Shown here piece by piece: positions 46,376-56,450 of a stretch of DNA of 64,000 nt. The position numbers and the translations under genes are program-made. The notes beneath the pieces are model-generated. The model did not search any database. It was not told where the DNA came from and saw nothing but the letters and a program-made list of their open reading frames with translations. This DNA comes from Stutzerimonas kirkiae (lineage in GTDB: Bacteria; Pseudomonadota; Gammaproteobacteria; Pseudomonadales; Pseudomonadaceae), in the NCBI RefSeq assembly GCF_004327335.1, contig NZ_QJUO01000010.1:54935-118934 (forward strand), given 5' to 3'. The first letter of the stretch is position 1. Every line of letters begins with the position of its first letter.

Positions 46376-47151
46376 TGGGGCGCCTGCTGCGCCTCAGGCG
46401 CTACAGCGGGCTGCTGACCATCCTCGGCCATGGGCTGCTGACCGCCAGTTGGCTGACCGTCCGCGAGCACTGCGGCCGCCCGCCATCGCTGGCCCGGCGC
46501 CAATACCTGACCCGCCAGTTCCTCGAGCGCATCGGCCGGCAACTGCCCTATGAACTGCGCATCGTGGGAGAACCGCCCAGGCAGTCCATGCTCTGGGTCG
46601 CCAACCATGTTTCCTGGGTCGATATCGTCATGCTGGGCCGGGTGATGCCACTGTCCTTCCTGTCCAAGGACGATGTTGCCCAGTGGCCGTTGATCGGCTG
46701 GCTGGCGCACCATGCCGGCACCTGCTTCATCCGCCGCGGCGCTGGCGAGCACGGCCAGGTCGGGCAGCAGTTGCAGGATTACCTGCGGCGCGAACACCCC
46801 CTGCTGATCTTCCCCGAAGGCACCACCAGCGATGGCACTGGCGTACGCACCTTCCATCCGCGCCTGCTGGGCTGTGCCCTGGAAACCGCTACGCCGGTGC
46901 AACCCGTTGCCATCCGCTACCGCCGCCACGACCAGGCGGACCCGCTCAGCCCGTTCCTCGGCGATGACGAGTTGACCAGCCACCTGCAACGGCTGCTCGC
47001 CAGCGGCCAGGCCAGCGTGGAAATCCACTTCCTGCCGCCGATCCAGCCCCACGGCCTGGACCGCTCGACCCTGGCGCGCCGCGCCCGGGAAAGCATCGCC
47101 GCAGTACTGGCCGACGAACAGCCCGCCACCCCGACTGCCCGCTGCGCCTGA
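46375..47151 (+). CDS. olsA: Lyso-ornithine lipid O-acyltransferase OlsA
   Basis: The 258-residue PlsC-family membrane-associated enzyme has the acyltransferase block I as NHVSWVD (H-x4-D), FIRRGA, and the FPEGTTS block III. A hydrophobic N-terminal helix (YSGLLTILGHGLLTASWL) anchors it. OlsA esterifies the hydroxyl of lyso-ornithine lipid made by OlsB. It is translationally coupled to olsB. The in-frame upstream ATG at 46279 lies inside olsB and is rejected. Confidence 0.94.
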   Translation: MGRLLRLRRYSGLLTILGHGLLTASWLTVREHCGRPPSLARRQYLTRQFLERIGRQLPYELRIVGEPPRQSMLWVANHVSWVDIVMLGRVMPLSFLSKDDVAQWPLIGWLAHHAGTCFIRRGAGEHGQVGQQLQDYLRREHPLLIFPEGTTSDGTGVRTFHPRLLGCALETATPVQPVAIRYRRHDQADPLSPFLGDDELTSHLQRLLASGQASVEIHFLPPIQPHGLDRSTLARRARESIAAVLADEQPATPTARCA

Positions 47152-47182
47152 GCCTCGCCGAGGGAGCGCCCTTGGACGAGGC
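47152..47182. terminator. Imperfect hairpin between convergent olsA and tamB
   Basis: GCCTCGCCGAGGG (47152-47164) and CCCTTGGACGAGGC (47169-47182) form an imperfect stem immediately after the olsA stop, followed by TTTCG. It fits a terminator for olsBA. Confidence 0.45.
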
Positions 47183-47232
47183 TTTCGTGCCCGACGGCGC
47201 CCGCTCCTGCTATCCCCCAGCCTGGACGCCGT

Positions 47233-50200
47233 CTAGAAATCCCGCCGGTAGAACAGGTCCAGGGAGCTGGCCAGGCCACTGGCGGCTTCCAGGAAGATAC
47301 GCCGGGTCAGGCGGTAGCGCAGGGCGATGGTGTTGGCCGGCTCGAACACGCCGACCCCATAGCGCAGCGACAGCCGCTCGGTGATCTGCCCGCTGGCGAC
47401 CACGCTGGTGCTGCTGCCGCTGCCTTCGGTATCGAGCATGAAGTCCTCGATTCCCAGTTGCTCCGCCAGGCCGCCGGCGAACGAGGAGCCGCCCATCAGG
47501 CCGAGGCCCAGTGCCGCCTGCGCCAGCAGGTTGCTGTCGCCGCTGTCCGCGCCGAGGGCACGCCCCAGCACCAGGTAGGCCAGGGCCTGTTCCTGGCTCA
47601 TCACCGGCTCGGAGAACACATCGATGCGCGGCTGCTCGGCGCTACCGGAGATACGCAGGCCCGCCACCACATTCTCGGCCTCGATGCGGCGGATCGCCTC
47701 GATATCCAGGTACGGCTGCGACAGCAGGCCAGTGAACAGCAAGCGCGCGCGGCGAATCGTCAGGCGCTGGCCATAGGCCCGGTAGCGGCCATTGTTGAGG
47801 TTGAGTTCGCCCCTGGCATCGAGGTCGTTGCCGATGTGCAGGTGGCCCGCCAGGTCCGCGGTCAGGCCGAAGCCGGAGAAGCGCAGGCGCTCCCGGCCGA
47901 CCTCGACGGCGATGTCCATGCGCACCGCCAGGCCGTCATCCCTGGCTTCCTGCTGTTGCCCGACGATCTCTGCATCCTGCGACACTTTTACCGTCGATGG
48001 CGGCAACTCACGCACGGTGATGGCGCCACGCGGTACATCGACCTTGCCGCTGATCGCCAGTTGCCGCTCGACCAGGGTGATGCGCAGGTCCGGGCTGACA
48101 TCGAGCTCGGCATAAGGCTCGACGGCGACCGGCAAGTCGCTGCCACTGACCCGCAGGTCCAGGTCCAGCCCCTCGCGCCAGTCGAGGCTGCCGTTCAGTT
48201 GCCCCCGCCCGCGCTCGCCACTGCGCCAGTCGCCTTCCAGTTGCAGGCTTTCACCGTCGATCAGCACGTTGGCCCGCAGGGCCTCGATCGTGACCGGCAG
48301 TTCGTTGCCGGCAATTTCGCCACTGCTGAGCACCAGGCGCCCGTTGACCTCCGGTTGCGTCAAAGTGCCGGACAGGCGCCCGGAACCATTGAGCTGCCCC
48401 TCCAGCCGATCGACCTGCAGTACGAAGGGACGCGCCACGGCCAGGTCCAGCCCGGTGAGCTGGAAATCGCCTGACAGCGGCTTGAGTTCGCCGCGCGGGT
48501 CGATGCTGAGCTGCAACGCCAGCGTGCCCAGGTCGCCGCCATCGAAACGCAGGTTGCCATCGACCTTTTGCGGCGTCAGCCGGCTGTCCAGCGACAGCGT
48601 CTGGTAGGGAAAGTCCAGCCATTCGCCCGACTCGCGCAAACGCAATACGCCGGGGCCGGCATCCAGGCTGATGCGACCGTCAGGGCCGGCGCTCGGCAAG
48701 TCGAGATGGATATCGGCACTGAGCACGCCCTGCCAGGCAATATCGTCGGGCAAATAGGGTTGCAGGCTCGCCAGTTGGAAATCCCGCAGGCGATAGCGGA
48801 TCTGTGGTTCGGGCATCAGCCGCTGTTTCTCGGCGCACAGGCTGGCCGGCCCGGACACCCAGCAATGCGCGCCCAGCTCGATACGCCCGTTGCCCAGGCG
48901 CGACAAGGCGGCGGGCGCCTGCAAACTCCAGCGCTGGCGCTGGGCATCCAGGTCCAGTCGGGTCAGTTGCCCGTGCCAGTCATCGCCACGCAGACCACCA
49001 TCGAGCCCCAGCGCCAACTTCAACAGCGGGCCTTGCAACGCTAGTGCCGCCTCATGGCGCTGGCGGGTACCACTGGCGTTCAGCGTCGCCTGCCCCAGTT
49101 CGGTCTCGCCAACCCGGATGCCATCGGCCTTGATGCCGAGCCGCGCCCGCTCGCCCGCCCCAAGCAAGGCGTCCAGTTGCAGTTGCCCGACCTTGTTATC
49201 CTCGAAGGCCAGGCGTTGCCCGCCAAGGCTCAACTCGCCTTCGGGCGAGCGGGCGCTGCCGGCCAGTTTCAATGCCCCGGACAATTGCCCCGCCAGCCCC
49301 GGCCAGAGCTGGCCCAGGTTGCGCAGGTCGAGGTCGAGCTGGCCGGCCAGGCGCTCGGCCCAGCGACCGCTGCCCTGCACACTGTTATCGCCCAGTCGTA
49401 TCTGTAGCTGCTGCACGGTCCACTGCTCGCCCGCCCCACTCGCCAGCAGTGCCAGGCGCGCCGGACGCCGCCGCAGTTCACCCTGCAGGTCCAGTTCGGC
49501 ATCCGCCCTCAGCACACCGTCTCGCAAGCCGCCCTGGCTCCTCAACGTGCCAGCCAGCTTGCCGGGCAGCTCGGCGAGCCAATAGGCAGGGTCGAAATCA
49601 CTCAGGGCCAGGTCCGCCGTCCAGTCGATGGCATCGGCAAAGCCCGCACTCAGGCTGCCAGCGACACGCCCCTGCCCCGCCACCAGCTCCAGTTGCGGCA
49701 AGTGGATTTCCTGCAGCGTGCCACTGAATGGACTGACCAGGGTGAAATCACCCGCAGGCCCACCAAGGCTGGCATCGAGGTTGCCCAGGTAGCGGCCATC
49801 GTCATACTGGACCTGCGCCTGCAGCCGCCGCAGCGTGACCGGTGGCGCCTGCTCGAGCGGGTACAGGCGCTGCCAGGGGAATTCGTTCCAGTGCAGCGAG
49901 GCATTCGCCTGCAAGCCCTCGGCCCAGCCGAAGTCGCCTTCCAGGGCCAGCCGCTGTTTCTCGCCGGCGTCCAGCTCCAGTACCTGCAACTGCGCACCTT
50001 GTGCCGTTACCCGCGTCTCCAGGGCCAGGCGGACCACACCGCCCTTGCCCGGCAAGCGTCCCGTGCCCAGCACGATGTAGCCATCCTGCAGATCGCCCCT
50101 GGCGGTCAATTCCAGTTCATCCAGGCGCAGCGTATCGGGCAATTCCGGGCTGGCCTTGAAATCCCGCACCTGCAACCGGAAGCTGCCCGGCAGATGCTCA

Positions 50201-50913
50201 TGCAAGGGTTGCAGGCTGCCATTCAACTCGGCCGCCAGGTAGCCCTCGCTGCTGAGCGCGAGCACCAGGTCTTCCCGCACGCTACCGGACACATCGAACG
50301 TCACCTGCCAGGGCCGCGCATCCGGCGCCGGCAGGCTGGCCTGCCCGGTCAACGCCAGGGGCCAGTCGCCTTGCGGGTGCAAAGTGCCCGAGAGCTCGGC
50401 CTGCAAGCCCTCGCGTATCACCCGCAGGGCAGCGATCTGCACGCCCGGCTCCCGCCAGTCGGCTTCGAGATAGACACTGCGCAGCAATTCGTCGCCATTC
50501 AGGTTCAGCGGGCCGATATCGACACGTGAAAGCTGGATAGCCACTGGCAGGCGGATATCCGGCAGTTCGAAAGGCTCGTCGCTGGCCGGCTCCGTCGAGG
50601 GCGGGAAGACCAGTTCGACCCTGGCCGCGCTCAGTTCATCGATGCACAGGCGCAGGCGCAGCAGGCAGGACGGCGACCACTGCAAACGCGGCGCCTGCAC
50701 CCGGACCTGCTGCCCGCCATGCTGCCATTGCAGGCTCTGCGCCTGCCAGCGCCCGCCCAGGCGCCCGTCGAAGCCCTCGACCTGCAGGCCCGGCACCCAA
50801 CCCAGCAGCCAGCGGCTCCCGGTCTCGCTGGCCAGCAGGCTGGCGATCGCCAGCACGACGACCAGCAGCATGGCGGGCAGCACCGCCAGCCCGATGCGGA
50901 CGCTTCGCCTCAT
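47233..50913 (-). CDS. tamB: Translocation and assembly module subunit TamB
   Basis: The 1226-residue protein has an N-terminal inner-membrane anchor (IGLAVLPAMLLVVVLAIASL) and a very long beta-taco periplasmic body. The C-terminal DUF490/TamB domain ends with a typical beta-barrel-like LRYRLTRRIFLEAASGLASS and terminal aromatic RRDF. TamB bridges inner and outer membranes, supporting barrel insertion with TamA and phospholipid transport. Its ATG overlaps the tamA stop (ATGA). Length is close to the E. coli protein (about 1259). Confidence 0.96.
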   Translation of the reverse strand: MRRSVRIGLAVLPAMLLVVVLAIASLLASETGSRWLLGWVPGLQVEGFDGRLGGRWQAQSLQWQHGGQQVRVQAPRLQWSPSCLLRLRLCIDELSAARVELVFPPSTEPASDEPFELPDIRLPVAIQLSRVDIGPLNLNGDELLRSVYLEADWREPGVQIAALRVIREGLQAELSGTLHPQGDWPLALTGQASLPAPDARPWQVTFDVSGSVREDLVLALSSEGYLAAELNGSLQPLHEHLPGSFRLQVRDFKASPELPDTLRLDELELTARGDLQDGYIVLGTGRLPGKGGVVRLALETRVTAQGAQLQVLELDAGEKQRLALEGDFGWAEGLQANASLHWNEFPWQRLYPLEQAPPVTLRRLQAQVQYDDGRYLGNLDASLGGPAGDFTLVSPFSGTLQEIHLPQLELVAGQGRVAGSLSAGFADAIDWTADLALSDFDPAYWLAELPGKLAGTLRSQGGLRDGVLRADAELDLQGELRRRPARLALLASGAGEQWTVQQLQIRLGDNSVQGSGRWAERLAGQLDLDLRNLGQLWPGLAGQLSGALKLAGSARSPEGELSLGGQRLAFEDNKVGQLQLDALLGAGERARLGIKADGIRVGETELGQATLNASGTRQRHEAALALQGPLLKLALGLDGGLRGDDWHGQLTRLDLDAQRQRWSLQAPAALSRLGNGRIELGAHCWVSGPASLCAEKQRLMPEPQIRYRLRDFQLASLQPYLPDDIAWQGVLSADIHLDLPSAGPDGRISLDAGPGVLRLRESGEWLDFPYQTLSLDSRLTPQKVDGNLRFDGGDLGTLALQLSIDPRGELKPLSGDFQLTGLDLAVARPFVLQVDRLEGQLNGSGRLSGTLTQPEVNGRLVLSSGEIAGNELPVTIEALRANVLIDGESLQLEGDWRSGERGRGQLNGSLDWREGLDLDLRVSGSDLPVAVEPYAELDVSPDLRITLVERQLAISGKVDVPRGAITVRELPPSTVKVSQDAEIVGQQQEARDDGLAVRMDIAVEVGRERLRFSGFGLTADLAGHLHIGNDLDARGELNLNNGRYRAYGQRLTIRRARLLFTGLLSQPYLDIEAIRRIEAENVVAGLRISGSAEQPRIDVFSEPVMSQEQALAYLVLGRALGADSGDSNLLAQAALGLGLMGGSSFAGGLAEQLGIEDFMLDTEGSGSSTSVVASGQITERLSLRYGVGVFEPANTIALRYRLTRRIFLEAASGLASSLDLFYRRDF

Positions 50914-52637
50914 AGTTCAGGCCCCATGGAAAAGTGCAGGCGTACGCCACCATCGCCATCGAGCGGGTGCGCCAGGTCGATACGGATCGGCCCTACCGGG
51001 GAAACCCAGCGCAGGCCAAGCCCCACGGCGCTCTTGAGCGATGGGAAATCCAGCGAATTGAACGAATTGCCCTGGTCGACAAAGGTCGCCAGGCGCCAGC
51101 GTTCGGCGATCGAATACTGGTATTCCACGCTCATGGCGAACTGGTAACGGCCACCGATGCGGTCGCCATCGGAGTTGGTCGGCGAGAGGCTCTGGTAGTC
51201 GTAGCCCCGCACGCTCTGGTCGCCACCGGCGAAATAGCGCAGCGAGGGCGGTACCTTGGTGTAGCCATCGGTCAGGTTGCCGCCCAGTTGCACACGACCG
51301 AGAAAGCGATGAGTGCGCGCCAGGGTGGTCAGGCCCTTGAGTGTGGCGTTGCCATGGATCAGGTTGGCATCCGACAACACGCCTTCCTTGGCCGCCGACA
51401 GTTCGAACTGCAGGCGATAGCCCCGGCTCGGGTCCAGGCGGTTGTCACTGCGCAGATAGCTGTAGCTGACCCCAGGCATCAGCAAGGTGCTCAGCCCGGA
51501 GTCGTCGCCCAGGCGATACTCCTCATGCTGCCACTTCAGCGACAGCACACGTTGCCAGCCACTCGGCAGTTCCCGGTGCCACTCCGGGCCCAGGGTCAGC
51601 AGCCGGCTGAGGCTGTCGGTATTGGCCAGTTCCTCGTACTGGTAGCCGGCGACATAGCGCATCTTGTTGCTCAAGGGCGGGTCGAGCGGTACTTCGTACC
51701 AGAGCCCGACGTTCTGCCTTGGCGCCGACAGCTCGGTTTGCACGCCATAACTGTGGCCTTGCGGATTGACCCAGTGGCGGGTCCAGTCGAAACGGACGCG
51801 CGGCCCCACGTCGGTCGAAAAGCCCAGGCCGAGCCCCAGGGTGCGAGGTTTGCGGGTGGTCAGCAGCACATCCACGGGAATACGCTGCTGCTCGGCGCGC
51901 TCCGGATTGGCATCGACCCGTACGCCGTCGAAATAGCCACTGGACTGCAGCGCCTGGTTCAGCTCGGCGATCAGTTCGGAATCATAGGGTGTGTCGGCCT
52001 TGAACGGCACCATGCGTGCCAGCAGGCCTTCGTCGAAGGGGAAATCGCCCTGGAAAGCCACATCGCCAAGCCGGTAACGCCTGCCGCTGTCGAAGATCAG
52101 TTCTATATCGGCGACCCCTTCATCAGGGTCGACCAGCAAGCGCTGGCGAGTGAAACGGCCATCGAAGAAACCATGCCTGGAGGCCTGGTTGAGGAACTGC
52201 TGCTTGGCATCCTCGTAACGTCCGTGATCGAGCACGTCGCCTTCCTTCAGAAGGCCGCGCGGCACACGGAAGGCCGCCAGGTCGGCGGCTTCGCCATCCA
52301 GCCCGAGCACCACGCCGCGCAGGCGCACCGGCTCGCCGGGAACCACCTTCAGCAGCAGGCGCGGCGTCTCGCCGCCAATCACTTCGCTGTTCACCTGGCC
52401 TTTGTAGTAACCCAGCGCCTGCATGGCCTTTTCCGCCTGCTGCAGGGCGATCCGGCTGTAACGCAGCAACTCCCGCTCATCGCGATCGCCCAGTTCACCG
52501 ACATAATTCTCGATGTTCTGTCGCAATGCGCGATTGCCCGGCTTGACCTCGACATCCAGTTCAGCGGCCATCGCCCAGGTTCCTGTCAGCGACAGCAAAA
52601 GGCCCAGGCAGGCGCCGTAGCATTTGAATTCTTTCAT
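50910..52637 (-). CDS. tamA: Outer-membrane assembly factor TamA (Omp85 family)
   Basis: The 575-residue precursor starts MKEFKCYGACLGLLLSLTG with a signal peptide ending near AMA (residue 24). Three POTRA domains (about 25-265) are followed by a 16-strand barrel. The Omp85 lid motif VRGY is present in GGDQSVRGYDYQS, and the protein ends in a strand with MGPEL. The upstream ATG at 52694 adds 19 residues without signal features and is rejected. It is coupled to tamB, and a GNAT gene lies 121 bp upstream on the same strand. Confidence 0.95.
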   Translation of the reverse strand: MKEFKCYGACLGLLLSLTGTWAMAAELDVEVKPGNRALRQNIENYVGELGDRDERELLRYSRIALQQAEKAMQALGYYKGQVNSEVIGGETPRLLLKVVPGEPVRLRGVVLGLDGEAADLAAFRVPRGLLKEGDVLDHGRYEDAKQQFLNQASRHGFFDGRFTRQRLLVDPDEGVADIELIFDSGRRYRLGDVAFQGDFPFDEGLLARMVPFKADTPYDSELIAELNQALQSSGYFDGVRVDANPERAEQQRIPVDVLLTTRKPRTLGLGLGFSTDVGPRVRFDWTRHWVNPQGHSYGVQTELSAPRQNVGLWYEVPLDPPLSNKMRYVAGYQYEELANTDSLSRLLTLGPEWHRELPSGWQRVLSLKWQHEEYRLGDDSGLSTLLMPGVSYSYLRSDNRLDPSRGYRLQFELSAAKEGVLSDANLIHGNATLKGLTTLARTHRFLGRVQLGGNLTDGYTKVPPSLRYFAGGDQSVRGYDYQSLSPTNSDGDRIGGRYQFAMSVEYQYSIAERWRLATFVDQGNSFNSLDFPSLKSAVGLGLRWVSPVGPIRIDLAHPLDGDGGVRLHFSMGPEL

Positions 52638-52758
52638 GGCTGCGAATGCTAGGGGTTGTTGATGTTCAGCCGCAAGCGACCATGCGGACGACATCCGCGT
52701 ATAAGTCTGCCTTGCACGTTATTACCCGCGGCCATGCCGACATACTTCGCCAGTGTCT

Positions 52759-53373
52759 TCATTCCCGCGTGGCGGCATGGAAGAACACATGCTCGAGCAC
52801 CGGGCCGATGGCGATCTGCCCCAGCTCCTCGTAACCCTGCTCACGGAAATAGTCCAGATAGTGTGGATTGCCGGTATCGATGACCAGGCCCTGTGACTGT
52901 TTATCCTCCACACACCATTCATGCACCGCCTGCAGCAATTGCTCGCCATACTGCTGCCCCTGATATTGCGGATGCACGCCGATCAGCGGCAGCACATGGA
53001 AAGGCCCCGGAGGAAGCGATGCCAGCAAGGTTCGCTGATAGTCGATATAGCGCCGGGTGCTGCCAAGGCCGGCGTACAGCAGCATGCGCAGGCGCCACAG
53101 CCAGCTTTCAGTGATCGCCAGGCGCCGCTGGGGTGGCGCGATCAGCGCGACAGCGATCAACCGGTCCTCCAGCAACAGGCCGATGGCGGGCTGCTGCTGG
53201 GCGAAATGCTGGCTGACCAGGGCGCGCACGGTGGCCCGCAGGCGCCGCTCGTAACCGGGGCGGGCGGACTCGAACAGATAGGCGAACGTCGGTTCGTACA
53301 GATAGGCCTGGTACAGCAGCGAACGGGCCTCACGGGCATGGGCGGAGTCGAGTATGCGGACGGCGGCGGACAT
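52759..53373 (-). CDS. GNAT family N-acetyltransferase
   Basis: The 204-residue protein has the GNAT acetyl-CoA-binding signature in its C-terminal half: LPLIGVHPQYQGQQYGEQLL (the Q/R-x-x-G-x-G/A type loop is QGQQYG) followed by a helix and VIDTGNPHYLDYFREQGY. The substrate is unknown. It is upstream of tamA and could be cotranscribed with it. Confidence 0.82.
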   Translation of the reverse strand: MSAAVRILDSAHAREARSLLYQAYLYEPTFAYLFESARPGYERRLRATVRALVSQHFAQQQPAIGLLLEDRLIAVALIAPPQRRLAITESWLWRLRMLLYAGLGSTRRYIDYQRTLLASLPPGPFHVLPLIGVHPQYQGQQYGEQLLQAVHEWCVEDKQSQGLVIDTGNPHYLDYFREQGYEELGQIAIGPVLEHVFFHAATRE

Positions 53374-53531
53374 TGTCGTTCATTCCTTAAGTGACACCAT
53401 GGGATCATGGTATCAGCGGCGCTGGCCCGTGCCTGGCGCTCCCTGGAAGTTCAGAACCGTCCACGGCGCCGAGGTTCCCTCCATCCGCCCGGCCTGACTA
53501 AAATGACGCGTCCACATTGAAAGGCCTGACC

Positions 53532-54347
53532 ATGAAACTCGTTTCCTTCAACATCAACGGCTTGCGTGCAAGGCCGCATCAACTGGCCGCACTGATCGAA
53601 AAACACCAGCCCGATGTCATCGGGCTGCAGGAAACCAAGGTTTCCGACGAGCAATTCCCCCGGGCCGAGGTCGAGGCGCTGGGCTATCACGTCCACTATC
53701 ACGGGCAGAAAGGACACTACGGTGTCGCCCTGCTATCACGCCAGGCGCCACTGGAAATCCACAAGGGCTTTCCCGGCGACGGTGAAGATGCGCAGAAACG
53801 CTTTATCTGGGGCCGTTTCGCCGATGCCCGGGGCAACCCCGTGGTGGTGATGAACGGCTATTTCCCACAGGGCGAAAGCCGCGATCATCCGGTCAAGTTC
53901 CCGGCCAAGAACCGCTTCTATGCCGATCTGCAAGCGCTGCTGGAAGAGCGCTTCACCCCCGGGGACGCGCTGGCCATCATGGGCGACTTCAATATCTCGC
54001 CCCAGGATTGCGACATCGGTATCGGTGAGGCCAACGCCAAGCGCTGGCTGCGTACCGGCAAGTGCAGCTTCCTGCCGGAGGAGCGCGAGTGGCTGGAACG
54101 GCTCAAGAGCTGGGGCCTGCAGGACAGCTTCCGGGCCCTGTACCCCGAAGTGGATGACCGTTTCAGTTGGTTCGACTACCGCAGCCGCGGCTTCGAGGAC
54201 GAACCCCGCCGTGGCCTGCGCATCGACCTGATCCTCACCACCGACCCATTGCAGGCGCGCACCCGGGCCAGCGGCGTGGACTATGAAATCCGCGCCATGG
54301 AGAAACCCTCCGACCATTGCCCGGTCTGGCTGGAACTGCAGCCCTGA
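53532..54347 (+). CDS. xthA: Exodeoxyribonuclease III
   Basis: The 271-residue EEP-superfamily enzyme begins [18 protein letters not shown]. Catalytic motifs are LQETKVSD (E34 as metal ligand), GDFNISPQD with the Asp/Asn pair, [17 protein letters not shown] and SDHCPVW with the C-terminal His. It is an AP endonuclease and 3'-phosphatase/exonuclease in base excision repair. An in-frame upstream ATG at 53517 is rejected because the conserved N-terminus starts at 53532. Confidence 0.95.
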   Translation: MKLVSFNINGLRARPHQLAALIEKHQPDVIGLQETKVSDEQFPRAEVEALGYHVHYHGQKGHYGVALLSRQAPLEIHKGFPGDGEDAQKRFIWGRFADARGNPVVVMNGYFPQGESRDHPVKFPAKNRFYADLQALLEERFTPGDALAIMGDFNISPQDCDIGIGEANAKRWLRTGKCSFLPEEREWLERLKSWGLQDSFRALYPEVDDRFSWFDYRSRGFEDEPRRGLRIDLILTTDPLQARTRASGVDYEIRAMEKPSDHCPVWLELQP

Positions 54348-54626
54348 CCGCTCGGCCAGGGTCCGTTGACGTTTCGGCGTGAGCGCGCTGGCGCCTGTTT
54401 TCACACGAGGCAAGGCGCGAGATGCGAAGTTTGCTCAGCGCAGCCTGCGCCAGGGCGCATGTCGATATCTGATGTGCCCCCCTGGAGGCAGCCATAAGCC
54501 CGAAGCCGCTGCCGGGTGCCCCGGCGGCGCACTCTCACCCGCAACACACGGTGGATTCCGCTGCCAGCTTATGGCTTCCAGCTACCCCTACTCGCCAGCC
54601 GCACGGCGAAAGACGGGCGGCGCCAG

Positions 54627-56450
54627 TCAGTATGCGCCGAGCAGTTCCAGCAGCGCCTGGCGCAGTTGCTCCGCGGCCAGCGGCTTATGCAGCAGCGGGA
54701 TGCCGCTGGCTTCGGCCTCGCGCAAGCGCTCGGGCGCGGTGTCGCCCGTGACCAGTAGCGCGGGGATATCGTTGCCGTAATGCGCCCTCAGCATACCGAT
54801 GACCTCGGCACCGGTCTGCCGCTCGCGCAAGCGGTAATCGCAGATGACGGCCTGCGGCGGCAGCCTCCAGTCCAGCGAAAAGACCTCGTCGAGGGATTCC
54901 ACCGCGCGGCAGTCGCAGCCCCAGTTGCTCAGCAAGTGGCGCATGGCCAGGCGCACGGACTCGTCATCGTCGACGACCAGCACCCGCTTGCCCTCCAGGC
55001 TGGTATCGCGCAGGGCCTGGAGCGGCGGGTTTTCCAGTCCACCGGCCGGTAGCGCATCCTGCGCCAGTGGCACTTCGACACGGAATACGCTGCCACGCCC
55101 CAGGCGCGAGACGAGGGACAGGCGATGGCCCATGGAGCGCGCCAGGCCTTCGGCGATCGCCAGCCCCAGGCCCAGCCCCTTGCGCCGGTCCCGCTCCGGA
55201 TTGCCCAACTGGTGGAACTCGCGGAACACCTCGCGCCGCTGTTCCGGCGCGATACCGATACCGGTATCGAAGATTTCTATGACGACCTGCCGGCCACGGC
55301 AACGACACGCCACCAGTATCCCGCCCTGCTCCGTATAGCGAATGGCATTGGAAATCAGGTTGCGCAGCACCAGCTCCAACAGGGTCGGATCGGAAATGAC
55401 GACGTGCCGGGTTTCCCGGGAGCGGTAGATCAACGCCTTGGCATCCGCCTGCGGCGCGAGCTCCTGCTCCAGTTTGTAAAACAGCGACTGCAACGCGAAC
55501 GGCATGGGCTTGGGGCGCACCACGCCGGCCTCGATGCGGGAAAAATCCAGCAGCGTGTTCAACATGTCCGCCGAGGCCACGCCGGCCGCCCTGGCATTCT
55601 CGAGGCCCTGACGCTGAACATCGTCCAGGCGGCTGTAGGAGAGCGCCTCGAGGAACAGGCCCAGGGCATGGATCGGCTGGCGCAGGTCGTGGCTGGCCGC
55701 CGCGAGGAAACGCGACTTGGCCTGGTTGGCCCGCTCGGCTTCTTCGCGGGCGGCGCTGGCCAGGGCCTTCTCGGTCTCCAGTCGCGCGATCAGGTCGAGG
55801 TTCTCGAAACGCAGCTTGATCGAGTTGCTCAGGCCACGGCCGATGATCCGCGCCTGGCCGTACTGACCGACCACATACAGCAGGCAGCAGATCCCCATGG
55901 CCTGATAGAGCAGCCCGTCCATCACCAGGAAGCGAATCGCAGCCAGCAACAGCATCGGCAGCATCAGCCCCAGGTAGAGCCGGATGATCGGCGACAGCAG
56001 CGACACGGCATTGCTGCTGATGGCCGCCATCAATGCCAGGAGCAGGGCCGTCGCGGCGGCTGGGGTGCTTTCCTGCAGCACCAGCCAGCAGAAAACGCCC
56101 CAGGCCACGCCTTCGTAGATCTTGCCGACCAGCAGGAACCGCACGATCCGCGGCATATCGGCATGCTCGAAACCAAGCCGAAGCGTGCGCCTGGTGTACC
56201 AGACCAGTAGCCCACGGCCGACCATGAACGCCAGGTACCAGATGCCCAGGCCAAGCGAATCGATGGTCGCCTCCCGCACATCCACCTCACGGCTCGACTC
56301 GGCCGAGATGGCGACCTGCACTTCGCCATTGGAGAAATAGAACACCACCACCAGCAGGGTGGCCAGCACCGTGCCCACCAGCAACGAGTGCGCAATGCCA
56401 TCGAGCACCAGCCGCAGCCGTTCGGCGTAAACCCGCTGGTCGTCGCTCAA
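54627..56450 (-). CDS. Hybrid sensor histidine kinase with membrane input region
   Basis: The protein, about 607 residues from a TTG at 56450, has about six membrane segments (to ~residue 205), a coiled-coil linker (ENLDLIARLETEKALASAAREEA), a HisKA domain with H254 in AASHDLRQP, an HATPase domain (NLISNAIRYTEQGG, FDTGIGI, GLGLGLAI) and a C-terminal receiver (AVICDYRLRE). No ATG exists at a sensible position. TTG 56450 overlaps the regulator stop (TTGA), and GTG 56408 is an alternative. It is cotranscribed with the LuxR-type regulator and divergent from the TpsB/TpsA genes, which it may control. Confidence 0.85.
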   Translation of the reverse strand: MSDDQRVYAERLRLVLDGIAHSLLVGTVLATLLVVVFYFSNGEVQVAISAESSREVDVREATIDSLGLGIWYLAFMVGRGLLVWYTRRTLRLGFEHADMPRIVRFLLVGKIYEGVAWGVFCWLVLQESTPAAATALLLALMAAISSNAVSLLSPIIRLYLGLMLPMLLLAAIRFLVMDGLLYQAMGICCLLYVVGQYGQARIIGRGLSNSIKLRFENLDLIARLETEKALASAAREEAERANQAKSRFLAAASHDLRQPIHALGLFLEALSYSRLDDVQRQGLENARAAGVASADMLNTLLDFSRIEAGVVRPKPMPFALQSLFYKLEQELAPQADAKALIYRSRETRHVVISDPTLLELVLRNLISNAIRYTEQGGILVACRCRGRQVVIEIFDTGIGIAPEQRREVFREFHQLGNPERDRRKGLGLGLAIAEGLARSMGHRLSLVSRLGRGSVFRVEVPLAQDALPAGGLENPPLQALRDTSLEGKRVLVVDDDESVRLAMRHLLSNWGCDCRAVESLDEVFSLDWRLPPQAVICDYRLRERQTGAEVIGMLRAHYGNDIPALLVTGDTAPERLREAEASGIPLLHKPLAAEQLRQALLELLGAY

